A DNA stretch of 11,591 bases from Alectryocaccomicrobium faecavium. GTDB taxonomy: Bacteria > Bacillota > Clostridia > Christensenellales > Aristaeellaceae. The stretch is from assembly GCA_018713425.1 (NCBI GenBank), contig DVOT01000194.1, positions 1-11,591 on the forward strand, given 5' to 3'. Below are positions 1 through 6,455 of this stretch, in pieces (positions within the stretch are counted from its first letter, which is position 1; every line of letters starts with the position of its first letter). The position numbers and the translations under genes were made by a program. The notes below the pieces were generated by a model. That model was not told the origin of the DNA. It saw only the letters and a program-made list of their open reading frames with translations, and ran no database searches.

Positions 1-171
1 CCGCGAGCGGTTTTTGTCATCCATATCCCATGCCGGCGCGCTCGCCCGAGTTCATTCCCGCACTCCGGCCTTGCTGACCACCCGGCGCTCCACCAAACAC
101 AAATCTTGTTGCTCCATGGCGCCGCGCAAAAGCCGCAATGGCTCTTGCCACAAAATGGATTTTCGCTCTTC
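1..171. other. Short stretch downstream of tatD, no confident gene
   Basis: No gene is clear here. On the minus strand an open frame follows the tatD stop in the same phase. It could encode a peptide of about 20 residues from an ATG at 118-116 (or about 33 from a TTG further upstream), ending at a TGA near 55. A second possible start (ATG at 24-22, reading MDDKNRSR to the window edge) could be the first codons of a further gene of the metG-tatD operon. Neither has a convincing ribosome binding site, so both remain guesses. No terminator hairpin with a T-run follows tatD inside the window, so the operon may continue leftward. Confidence 0.25.
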
Positions 172-933
172 TCAGATGCCAAACAATCGCTTGCCGTTCT
201 CATAGGCGGCGAGGGCGAATTCCTCCGCGTCCATGCCGCGCAATTCAGCCACCTTTTGCGCGGTATAAGCCACAAAAGCGGGCTCGTTCCGCTTGCCGCG
301 CATGGGCACCGGGGCCATATAGGGGCAATCGGTCTCCACCAGCAGCCGGTCGAGCGGCACATTTTGCGCCACTTGCGCGAGCTTGGGCGCGTTTTTGAAC
401 GTAACAGCGCCGGACAGCGAGATATAAAACCCCATATCGAGATAGGCTTTCGCGCTCTCCCAGCTGCCCGTGTAGCAATGTAGCACGCCCGCGGGGCGGT
501 CGGCGGTGCGCAGGATGTCCATCGCGTCGCCATGCGCCTCGCGAATGTGGATGATCACAGGCTTGTTCAGCCGCTTGGCCAGCGCGAGCTGGCGCGCGAA
601 CACGTCCTTTTGCACGTCGCGCGGGGAAAGGTCGTAGTGGTAGTCCAGGCCGATTTCTCCCAGCGCCACGGCCTTGGAATGCGCCATCCAGGTTTCGATC
701 TGAGCCTGGATGGCGTCGTTATACTTGGCAGCGTCGTGCGGATGCACGCCTGCAGCGGCGTACAAGAACGGATAGGCGTCCGCCAGGGCGAAGGCGCTCT
801 CGGGCTGCGCCGCCGCGTCCCCCACCACCACGGCGAGCTGCACGCCCGCGCGCTGCATATTCTCGATCACCTCGGAGCGATCCGCATCGAACCGCTCGTC
901 GTTGATGTGCGTGTGCGTATCGAACAGAACCAA
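172..933 (-). CDS. tatD: TatD-family metal-dependent hydrolase (DNase)
   Basis: Cytoplasmic TIM-barrel metallohydrolase of the TatD/YcfH family; members are 3'-5' exonucleases or DNases acting in DNA repair and turnover. The 253-residue product matches the usual family length of about 255. Visible metal-site motifs are HTH at residues 7-9, GVHPH at 62-66, GEIGLDYHYD around Glu93, a histidine in IIHIREAH (His129), LHCYTGS (His152) and the late ETDCP motif with Asp202. The frame is open further upstream to an ATG at 972, but that would add an unrelated 13-residue tail inside metG. The TTG at 933 puts FDTHTH at its normal place and has GGAGG nine bases upstream. The gene begins one base after the metG stop, so it is cotranscribed and probably translationally coupled. 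A metG-tatD order is common in Firmicutes. The exact substrate is not shown by sequence. Confidence 0.95.
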   Translation of the reverse strand: MVLFDTHTHINDERFDADRSEVIENMQRAGVQLAVVVGDAAAQPESAFALADAYPFLYAAAGVHPHDAAKYNDAIQAQIETWMAHSKAVALGEIGLDYHYDLSPRDVQKDVFARQLALAKRLNKPVIIHIREAHGDAMDILRTADRPAGVLHCYTGSWESAKAYLDMGFYISLSGAVTFKNAPKLAQVAQNVPLDRLLVETDCPYMAPVPMRGKRNEPAFVAYTAQKVAELRGMDAEEFALAAYENGKRLFGI

Positions 934-934
934 T

Positions 935-2923
935 TTAGCGAACCTCCGCTCCGGCGGGCAGATCGCCCTCATGGGTCACGAGCTTGAGGTTGCCCTGCTC
1001 GTCCGAGGCGCAGAGGATCATGCCCTCGGACAGGATGCCGCGCAGCTTGGCGGGCTTCAGGTTGGCCACCAGGATCACGGTTTTGCCGACCATTTCCTCG
1101 GGCGTGTACGCCTTGGCGATGCCCGAAACCACGGTACGGGTTTGCCCATTGCCCACGTCGAGCGTGGATTTGAGCAGCTTATCCGCCTTGGGCACGCGCT
1201 CACAGGCGAGCACCTTGGCAGAAATCAGCTTCACCTTGGCGAAATCGTCGATGGTGATTTCCGCGGGCGCTTCTTCCTCCTTCGCGGGCTCGGCGGGCTT
1301 TTCCGCCTTGGCCTGGGCCGGTTTTTCGGCCTTGGGCGTTTCCGCCGCGGCTTCCTTTTCGCCGTGGAAGAAGGCCAGTTCCTTTTCGATGTCCAGCCGC
1401 GGGAACAGCGCCGCGCCCTTCTTCACCACCGTGCCAGCGGGCAACGCGCCGAATTTGCCCAGGCTCTCCCAGGTCATCAGTGCGGGATCGGTTACGCCGA
1501 TCTGCTCAAAGATGCGCGCAGGCGTGCGGGTCATGGTGGGCGCGATCAAAACGGCGATGGCGCGCACGCACTCGGCCAGGTAATACATCACCGTCGCCAG
1601 GCGCGGCTTGCCCTCCTCGCTCTTGCCGAGGATCCAGGGCTGGGTGATGTCGATATAGCGGTTGCAATCGCCGATCAGCTTCCAGATTTCGCCCAGCGCC
1701 AGCGAGAACTCAAAGGCGTTCATGTGCTTTTCCACCAGCGCGGGCAGGGCCTCACAATGCTCGCGCAACTTGGCGTCCGGCTCCTGTCCCTCGCCGGGCG
1801 CGGGCAGCACGCCGCCAAAGTACTTTTCGATCATGGCCACCGTGCGGCTGACCAGGTTGCCCAGATCGTTCGCCAAATCGGAATTGATGCGGCCCAGGAT
1901 GGTTTCCAGCGTGCAGTTGCCATCCGAGCCAAAGGGCATTTCGCGCAGCAGGTAATAGCGCAGCGCGTCCACGCCATAGCGCTTCACAATCGGCTCGGGA
2001 TACACCACATTGCCCTTGGATTTGCTCATCTTATCGTTGCCAAAGAGCAGCCAGCCGTGGGCGAACACCTGCTTGGGCAGGGGCAAGCCCAACGCGTGCA
2101 GCATGATGGGCCAATAGATCGTGTGGAAGCGAATGATGTCCTTGCCCACGAGATGCACGTCCGCCGGCCAGTATTTGCGGTAGAGCGAATCATCGTCCGA
2201 TCCGTAGCCCAGGGCGGTGATATAGTTGGAGAGCGCGTCGATCCACACATAGACTACATGCTTGGGGTCGAATTCCACGGGAATGCCCCAGGTGAACGAC
2301 GTGCGCGACACGCACAGATCCTGCAGGCCGGGGCGCAGGAAGTTGTTCAGCATTTCATTGGCGCGGGAAACCGGCTGGATGAATTCCGGGTGCTTCTCGA
2401 TGTAATCGATCAGCCAATCCTGGTATTTGCTCATGCGCAGGAAATAGCTTTCTTCCTTCACCAGTTCCACGGGGCGGCCGCAATCGGGGCAGCAACCGTC
2501 CACCACCTGCGTGGGCGTCCAAAAGGATTCGCAGGGCGTGCAATACAGGCCCTCATATTCGCTCTTGTAGATGTCGCCCTGGTCGTAGAGCTGCTTGAAG
2601 ATCTTCTGCACGACCTTCACATGGCGCGCCTCGGTGGTGCGGATGTAGTCGCTGTATTCGATGTCCATCATCTTCCACAGGTCTTTGATGCCCGCCACGA
2701 TTTCATCCACGAATTCGATGGGCGTTTTGCCCGCTTCCATGGCTTTGCGCTCGATCTTCTGGCCGTGCTCATCGGTGCCCGTGAGGAAAAACACGTCGTA
2801 TCCCGTTTGCTTCTTAAAGCGGGCCATCGCGTCCGCCGCGACGGTGGTGTACGTGTTGCCAATGTGCAAATTGCCGCTGGGATAGTAGATGGGCGTGGTG
2901 ATGTAGTACGTTTTCTTTTGCAT
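935..2923 (-). CDS. metG: Methionyl-tRNA synthetase with C-terminal tRNA-binding domain
   Basis: Class I aminoacyl-tRNA synthetase that charges tRNA-Met with methionine in the cytoplasm. The 662-residue product has the HIGH-type motif HIGN at 20-23 after PIYYPSGNL, a zinc knuckle of paired CxxC motifs (Cys128/131 and Cys145/148), and KMSKS at 298-302 in NDKMSKSKGN. An anticodon-binding helical region follows up to about 510. A low-complexity Ala/Lys/Glu/Pro linker (about 522-553) then leads to a C-terminal OB-fold tRNA-binding domain (about 556-662, ending in the SEGMILCA block). The start is the ATG at 2923, with GGAGGG eight bases upstream; the frame stays open far upstream through the non-coding leader, and that extension (to 3205) is not real. 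Expression is controlled by the T-box leader directly upstream. tatD follows one base after its stop. Confidence 0.98.
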   Translation of the reverse strand: MQKKTYYITTPIYYPSGNLHIGNTYTTVAADAMARFKKQTGYDVFFLTGTDEHGQKIERKAMEAGKTPIEFVDEIVAGIKDLWKMMDIEYSDYIRTTEARHVKVVQKIFKQLYDQGDIYKSEYEGLYCTPCESFWTPTQVVDGCCPDCGRPVELVKEESYFLRMSKYQDWLIDYIEKHPEFIQPVSRANEMLNNFLRPGLQDLCVSRTSFTWGIPVEFDPKHVVYVWIDALSNYITALGYGSDDDSLYRKYWPADVHLVGKDIIRFHTIYWPIMLHALGLPLPKQVFAHGWLLFGNDKMSKSKGNVVYPEPIVKRYGVDALRYYLLREMPFGSDGNCTLETILGRINSDLANDLGNLVSRTVAMIEKYFGGVLPAPGEGQEPDAKLREHCEALPALVEKHMNAFEFSLALGEIWKLIGDCNRYIDITQPWILGKSEEGKPRLATVMYYLAECVRAIAVLIAPTMTRTPARIFEQIGVTDPALMTWESLGKFGALPAGTVVKKGAALFPRLDIEKELAFFHGEKEAAAETPKAEKPAQAKAEKPAEPAKEEEAPAEITIDDFAKVKLISAKVLACERVPKADKLLKSTLDVGNGQTRTVVSGIAKAYTPEEMVGKTVILVANLKPAKLRGILSEGMILCASDEQGNLKLVTHEGDLPAGAEVR
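943..947 (-). promoter_or_regulatory. Ribosome binding site of tatD inside the end of metG
   Basis: GGAGG lies in the last sense codons of metG, nine bases before the TTG at 933-931. It decides the tatD start in favour of TTG over the upstream ATG at 972, and places the site under ribosomes finishing metG, which suggests translational coupling. Confidence 0.7.
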
Positions 2924-2940
2924 GTCTTTCCCTCCAAACC

Positions 2941-2971
2941 AAAATAGAAAGCCCCTCGCACTGCGAGGGGC
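2941..2971 (-). terminator. T-box regulatory terminator before metG
   Basis: Intrinsic terminator of the metG leader. Ten-base perfectly complementary arms (2971-2962 and 2960-2951, GCCCCTCGCA type) around one central base are followed on the minus strand by TTTCTATTTT (2950-2941). It lies 10 bases after the T-box motif and 18 bases before the metG start, as expected for the alternative structure formed when tRNA-Met is charged. Confidence 0.93.
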
Positions 2972-3170
2972 GTTATGATACGCGGTACCACCCTGCTTGG
3001 TTCTCCACCGGCCGATACCGGCTGCGCCTGTAACGGGACGCCCCGTCCCGCGCTCACCATTCGCGCGGACGGCTCCGGAGCCATGTTCCCGCGCTGCCCA
3101 CCGCCGGCTTGCACCTACCCCGGCTCTCTGAAGGCGGCCTCGCGCGCTACTCTTTCCATCATCGCCTGTA
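2941..3170 (-). ncRNA. T-box leader, tRNA-Met specific
   Basis: Cis-acting T-box riboswitch that reads the charging state of a tRNA and controls transcription of metG. The T-box motif AGGGTGGTACCGCG is exact at 2994-2981. Its UGGU bulge would pair with an ACCA acceptor end, fitting the A discriminator of tRNA-Met. Stem I features are visible: an AGTA-type box (3151-3148), the distal GGTGCAAGCCGG block (3115-3104), and a specifier loop GGGAACATGG (3090-3081) whose AUG (3084-3082) is the methionine codon. A palindromic hairpin GGCTCCGGAGCC follows the specifier directly. The 3' end is the terminator at 2971-2941. Uncharged tRNA-Met should stabilise the antiterminator and let RNA polymerase into metG-tatD. 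The 5' end is estimated from the promoter. Confidence 0.95.
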
Positions 3171-3176
3171 GTTTCT

Positions 3177-3205
3177 ATTATAGCGATTGTCGCGCATCGT
3201 GTCAA
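3177..3205 (-). promoter_or_regulatory. Consensus vegetative promoter of metG-tatD
   Basis: Perfect -35 TTGACA (3205-3200), 17-base spacer and perfect -10 TATAAT (3182-3177) on the minus strand, so transcription should start near 3170 at the 5' end of the T-box leader. The TGA inside the -35 hexamer is also the stop codon of the upstream SSB-like gene. A full-consensus promoter fits a leader whose output is set by attenuation and not by initiation. Confidence 0.93.
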
Positions 3206-3888
3206 GCCAAATTTTCGCTCGGCTTCATGCGCGCCGCAAACGGATCCGCCTGCGGCTCGGCATCCAGCATCGGGGGATGGGGCGTATCGGCTTCCAGCGT
3301 GAAGGCTGAAACCTCGAAGGCATTGCGCACCATATATTCGCCGTTTTCCATCAGCTTCTGGTATTCACGCGATTGCAGCCGCCCGCCGATGCGCACGCGG
3401 TCGCCCACCTGGAAGCGCGAGGCGTATTGCGCGTTCCGACCCCAGGCGATGCAGGGAATATAATCCGATTTGCCAAACGCCCGGTTCACCGCCAGCATCA
3501 TATCGCAGATTTCCCGGCCAAACGGCGTGGAGCGGTACACCGGCGGCTTGCACAGCGCGCCTGCCAGTTCCACGCGGTTGAGCGTGTCGTTGTCGCAGCC
3601 AAAGGAGATGCTCTGCGCGAACAGCGTCACCATCAGCCGGCCCGCGTTTTCCACCACCTTGTTGTACGAACGCACCTGCCCGCCAATCATCAAAAGCTGA
3701 TCCGTGGGCAAGCCATCCTGCGCCAGCAACTTGCCCGGAACCGTGATGGGAATCCGGTCGATCGCGCCAGAAAGGCGCTTCACCTGCAGCACGCCCGCGA
3801 AAAACGGCTCGTTCATCACTTCATGGCTCAGTTCCAGCGGCCGTTCCAGCCGCCCCGCCGCCAGCATGTGGTTGTTGGGATTTTCCAT
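3202..3888 (-). CDS. SSB-like protein with two OB-fold domains
   Basis: Probable single-stranded DNA-binding protein of 228 residues, larger than the usual SSB of about 150-180. The second half (about 103-199) reads as an SSB/PriB-type OB-fold: NRVELAGAL, then a conserved DYIPCIAWGRNAQYA segment, GDRVRIGGRLQSREYQK and a final strand ending in FTLE. The first half (about 8-97) has the same layout in weaker form (AAGRLERP, LLMIGGQVRSYNK, ending in SISF), suggesting an internal duplication. The C-terminal tail (200-228) is rich in Pro/Asp/Glu/Ala but lacks the DDDIPF-type tip of canonical SSB. Start: the ATG at 3888 has GAGGTG five bases upstream; an ATG at 3906 lies upstream of that site and is rejected. 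It stands alone, divergent from the ABC transporter, and its stop codon lies in the metG -35 box. Binding to ssDNA is inferred from fold; partner and role are unknown. Confidence 0.8.
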   Translation of the reverse strand: MENPNNHMLAAGRLERPLELSHEVMNEPFFAGVLQVKRLSGAIDRIPITVPGKLLAQDGLPTDQLLMIGGQVRSYNKVVENAGRLMVTLFAQSISFGCDNDTLNRVELAGALCKPPVYRSTPFGREICDMMLAVNRAFGKSDYIPCIAWGRNAQYASRFQVGDRVRIGGRLQSREYQKLMENGEYMVRNAFEVSAFTLEADTPHPPMLDAEPQADPFAARMKPSENLA

Positions 3889-3920
3889 CGTATCACCTCG
3901 TATCATGTATTTACACCATA

Positions 3921-3950
3921 GGATATGCCTCTGACGAGCCGGATATGCCT
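3921..3950. repeat. Two direct repeats of GGATATGCCT, 20 bp apart
   Basis: The ten-base unit GGATATGCCT occurs exactly at 3921-3930 and 3941-3950. The start-to-start distance is 20 bases, close to two helical turns, which would put both copies on one face of the DNA. They lie in the 193-base divergent region, about 33-62 bases upstream of the SSB-like gene start and upstream of the ABC-transporter promoter. Outer CATAGG/CCTATG sequences give the block partial dyad symmetry. A tandem binding site for a regulator of the SSB-like gene is plausible but unproven. I see no consensus promoter for the SSB-like gene itself. Confidence 0.5.
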
Positions 3951-3988
3951 ATGCGCAAACAACGCCTTTTACGATGGAAAAAAAGTGC

Positions 3989-4017
3989 TTGCAAACAATG
4001 TCGATTTGTGTTATACT
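3989..4017 (+). promoter_or_regulatory. Promoter of the ABC transporter operon
   Basis: -35 TTGCAA (3989-3994), 17-base spacer, -10 TATACT (4012-4017), in a locally AT-rich stretch that contrasts with the GC-rich coding DNA. It would start RNA near 4024, leaving about 58 bases of leader before the ATPase start at 4082. Confidence 0.75.
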
Positions 4018-4033
4018 ATTCTATGTAACACAA
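4006..4033. promoter_or_regulatory. Inverted-repeat operator on the ABC transporter promoter
   Basis: Perfect eight-base arms TTGTGTTA (4006-4013) and TAACACAA (4026-4033) flank 12 bases. The left arm overlaps the -10 box and the right arm lies just past the expected start site, a position where a bound protein would block transcription. Half-sites of the GTGTnA/TnACAC kind with such a spacer resemble those of GntR-family (YtrA-type) repressors of small ABC operons, as far as I recall. No such regulator is encoded in the window, so the binding protein is unknown. Confidence 0.6.
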
Positions 4034-4081
4034 AAAAAATATACAATTCATATTTCAAAAATATGCAAAGGGGAGAATTCC

Positions 4082-4783
4082 ATGGCGCGGCTTTTGATCG
4101 GCCACCTCCGCAAAGCTTACGGGCAGCAAACTGTGCTTGCCGGCGCCAGCATGATTTTCGAAGAGGGCCGGATCTACAGCATCCTGGGCCGGAACGGCGC
4201 GGGGAAAACCACGCTGTTCAACTGCATCCATGGCGATTTGCCCTATGAGGCGGGCGAAATTGCGCTCCTGGATGGCGAAGCCGCCCATCCGCTGCAATTT
4301 GAGGAAGTGGGCATGGTTTCCGCCTCCCCTGTGCTCCCGGAATATCTAACGGGATACGAATTCATCCACTTTTTCCTAAAGCTGCACGGAAGAACGGAGC
4401 GCAGCGTGGAGGAATGGCTGCAGCTCGTGCGGATTGAACCAGCGGACTATTTCAAGCTCATCAAATCCTATTCCTATGGCATGAAAAACAAATTGCAGCT
4501 TCTGTGCTGCCTAATTCGCAAGCCCAAGGTCATCTTGCTGGATGAGCCGCTTTCCTCCTTCGACATTCTGGTATCCCACGACATCAAGGAATTGCTGATT
4601 TCCATGAAAAGCGAGCACATCATCCTGATGTCCACGCACATTTTGCAACTGGCAAGGGATGTGAGCGACGACATCGTTTTGCTGCGCGACGGGCAACTTT
4701 CCTACCTAGATGCCGCCAACATGCAGGACGAGCAATTTGAAGCCGCCGTTATCGAGGCGCTGAAGGCGGGTGACAAACCGTGA
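4082..4783 (+). CDS. ABC transporter ATP-binding protein
   Basis: Nucleotide-binding subunit (233 residues) of an ABC transporter, acting at the inner face of the membrane with the permease encoded directly after it. Walker A is GRNGAGKTT at 36-44, Walker B is VILLDEP around Asp154/Glu155 followed by a D-loop SSFD, and the H-loop is STH with His186. The signature is degenerate: SYSYGMKNKL (129-138) in place of LSGGQ, as in the ABC-2/drug and lantibiotic-exporter group that carries YSxGM. The Q-loop glutamine is not evident; the region reads MVSASPVLPEYLTG. The start is the ATG at 4082, preceded by AGGGGAG; an upstream in-frame ATG (3974) would lie before the promoter -10 and is rejected. The stop overlaps the permease start (GTGA). 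The family resembles the CcmA/YtrB type; the substrate cannot be read from sequence. Confidence 0.93.
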   Translation: MARLLIGHLRKAYGQQTVLAGASMIFEEGRIYSILGRNGAGKTTLFNCIHGDLPYEAGEIALLDGEAAHPLQFEEVGMVSASPVLPEYLTGYEFIHFFLKLHGRTERSVEEWLQLVRIEPADYFKLIKSYSYGMKNKLQLLCCLIRKPKVILLDEPLSSFDILVSHDIKELLISMKSEHIILMSTHILQLARDVSDDIVLLRDGQLSYLDAANMQDEQFEAAVIEALKAGDKP

Positions 4784-6315
4784 AAACCGCTTTATTAACC
4801 CTCCGCATCCAGTTTGCCATCCAAACGAACGCTTTTCTGCATTATGTTTCCAAGCTGCCCGTGTTTCGGGCTTTTCTGCCGCCAACCGTTTACCGCTATG
4901 CGCTGCCCAAGCTTCTGTGCTGCCTGTTTGGCTGCGCGTCTGGCCTCTTCAAAGTCGCGCTGCCCGGCAACCTATTCACACTGATTCTAACGTTTTATGC
5001 ACCGCAACTCATCCTGCGCATCTCTGGAAGAGCCGCGAGCGCAGGAACCTATGCGTTCTGCTTTTTCACCATCTACTGCGCCGCCGGCGCAGCGCAGCAA
5101 AGCAAGCTGCTGCGTTCCACGCGGGAGGATTCCCTCTTTTTGAACCATTTTATGCTCCATCCCCAAACCTGGTACCGCCAAAAGTTGCTAACAAATCTCT
5201 GCACGGCCGCGCTGGGAACCTTACCCGCGCTCATTTTCCTCTTTAAAGACGCCGCCATGGCGTATTTTCTGCTCTGTGCAAACCTTTGCGCCATTGCCGC
5301 GAGCGACCTTTTCTACTTAAAACTCTTTGATAAAAAAGCCCGCGTGCCCAGCCGCAAAATGCGCATGCTGCTGTGTACGCTGGCCAGCCTGTTCTTCTAT
5401 GCGCTTTGCGGCTGGATCCGCTTTCCGGTTCCACCCCAGGCGGCGCTCTGGTGCGCCGGTTCTCTTTTGCTGGCCGCCTGTGGCGCGTGCTGCGCCGCGC
5501 TGTTCCGCTATAAAGGCTATAAGGCGGTGGCGGCAAAATATGCCTCGGCCAACCGGCCCGTGCTGCTCATCCAGGCGGTATCCGGCGCGGAAATTGACGA
5601 CCTTTATTTGAAGGACGCGCCGCCGGAAAAAAACGCCGCGCAATTCGCGCAATACGGCTCGCTGGATGCCTGGGCCTACTTCGATCGAATGCTGAAAATC
5701 CGCTTCCGCAAAATCCGCCGCGACCACTTCGTGCAAATCGCAGTGCTGAACGGGGCGCTGGCCCTTTTTGCGGGCCTCTTGTTTCGCTATCAGCTCTTTG
5801 GCCTGCAGGCCAGCAATCTGCTGAACTATTCATCCTTTGCGATCACCACAGTGATCGGTATGACCTGGTCGCACACGTTTCTGGAGCTGTGCTACCGCAA
5901 CATGGACGCGCCGCTCCTCTACCACCACTTCTACGATGCGGCCACCATCCGCGGCAGCCTGTGGGCGCGCTACCGGTATCTCATGAAGAACGCTTTGTAC
6001 CTCTTCGGCTTTGCGCTATTGGATCTCGCCATCCTCCTGCTGGCGGCTGGCACGTGGCTCCCAGCAGACAAGCTGCTGGCGAGCGCGGGAATTTTCGCGC
6101 TGCTCCTTTTGGGTTTTGAAACGCTGCATTTGGCCGTGTACTATCTCCTGCAACCCTACTCTGCCGACAACACAGCAAAAAGCCCCGCCTTCACGCTGAT
6201 CAGCTCCGTGGAAGGCCTCATTACCTATGGCATATTGTTCCTGCGCGGGGATATCAGCATTCTTCTGCTGCCCCTGTCGGGCTTTTGCGTGCTCGTAACG
6301 GCGCTGCTCTTCTAG
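4780..6315 (+). CDS. Multi-spanning membrane protein, ABC permease partner
   Basis: Integral membrane protein of 511 residues, presumably the transmembrane subunit for the preceding ATPase: its GTG start overlaps the ATPase stop (GTGA), a sign of coupling and fixed stoichiometry. About twelve hydrophobic segments are visible, roughly 43-80 (two), 88-105, 137-178 (two), 195-212, 222-243, then a charged cytoplasmic-type stretch 244-316, and 317-336, 348-366, 403-424, 431-456, 470-488 and 492-511. The chain ends in the last hydrophobic segment with no tail. There is no signal peptide and no second ATPase. The charged middle region splits it into two membrane halves, as if both halves of an ABC-2 permease were joined. 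I do not recognise the family by sequence; the role rests on context and topology. Export is more likely than import because no binding protein is present. Confidence 0.75.
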   Translation: MKTALLTLRIQFAIQTNAFLHYVSKLPVFRAFLPPTVYRYALPKLLCCLFGCASGLFKVALPGNLFTLILTFYAPQLILRISGRAASAGTYAFCFFTIYCAAGAAQQSKLLRSTREDSLFLNHFMLHPQTWYRQKLLTNLCTAALGTLPALIFLFKDAAMAYFLLCANLCAIAASDLFYLKLFDKKARVPSRKMRMLLCTLASLFFYALCGWIRFPVPPQAALWCAGSLLLAACGACCAALFRYKGYKAVAAKYASANRPVLLIQAVSGAEIDDLYLKDAPPEKNAAQFAQYGSLDAWAYFDRMLKIRFRKIRRDHFVQIAVLNGALALFAGLLFRYQLFGLQASNLLNYSSFAITTVIGMTWSHTFLELCYRNMDAPLLYHHFYDAATIRGSLWARYRYLMKNALYLFGFALLDLAILLLAAGTWLPADKLLASAGIFALLLLGFETLHLAVYYLLQPYSADNTAKSPAFTLISSVEGLITYGILFLRGDISILLLPLSGFCVLVTALLF

Positions 6316-6380
6316 GCCGCACGCCGCGCGCCGCAGACATTCCGCTTTCGCTCATAGGGATTTGCCACAACTTCATGCCT

Positions 6381-6431
6381 TATGCGCGCCGCCCGCTGGC
6401 AACCGTGGTTTGCCAGCGGGCGGCGCGCATA
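6381..6431. repeat. Perfect 22-bp inverted repeat upstream of dacF
   Basis: Arms at 6381-6402 and 6410-6431 are exact reverse complements around a seven-base loop (CCGTGGT), whose CC and GG could add two more pairs past a bulge. The stem is very GC-rich. Neither strand has a T-run after it (TACATATTC on plus, AGGCATGAAG on minus), so it is not a standard intrinsic terminator. It fills the middle of the 140-base gap between the permease and dacF (6316-6455). No other feature, and no consensus promoter for dacF, is seen in that gap. It could end the ABC transcript, stabilise an mRNA end, or mask or space the dacF leader. Confidence 0.8.
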
Positions 6432-6455
6432 TACATATTCTCGAGGTGTTGATGG

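Noticed and set aside
1264..1360. Repetitive GC-rich block as a possible repeat element
   Set aside because: It encodes the Ala/Lys/Glu/Pro linker between the metG body and its C-terminal tRNA-binding domain; such linkers are common in this family.
902..2947. Plus-strand open frame of 681 codons opposite metG
   Set aside because: It is the antisense shadow of a clear metG gene in GC-rich DNA; the translation is rich in His/Arg/Gly/Leu without domains, and no ribosome binding site fits.
2924..3205. N-terminal extension of metG through the leader
   Set aside because: The region is the T-box leader with terminator and promoter; MQKKTYYITTPIYYP at the ATG 2923 is the normal synthetase N-terminus and has a strong ribosome binding site.
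3974..4081. N-terminal extension of the ABC ATPase from the ATG at 3974
   Set aside because: It would begin upstream of the promoter -10 and run through the operator; the ATG at 4082 has a proper AGGGGAG site.
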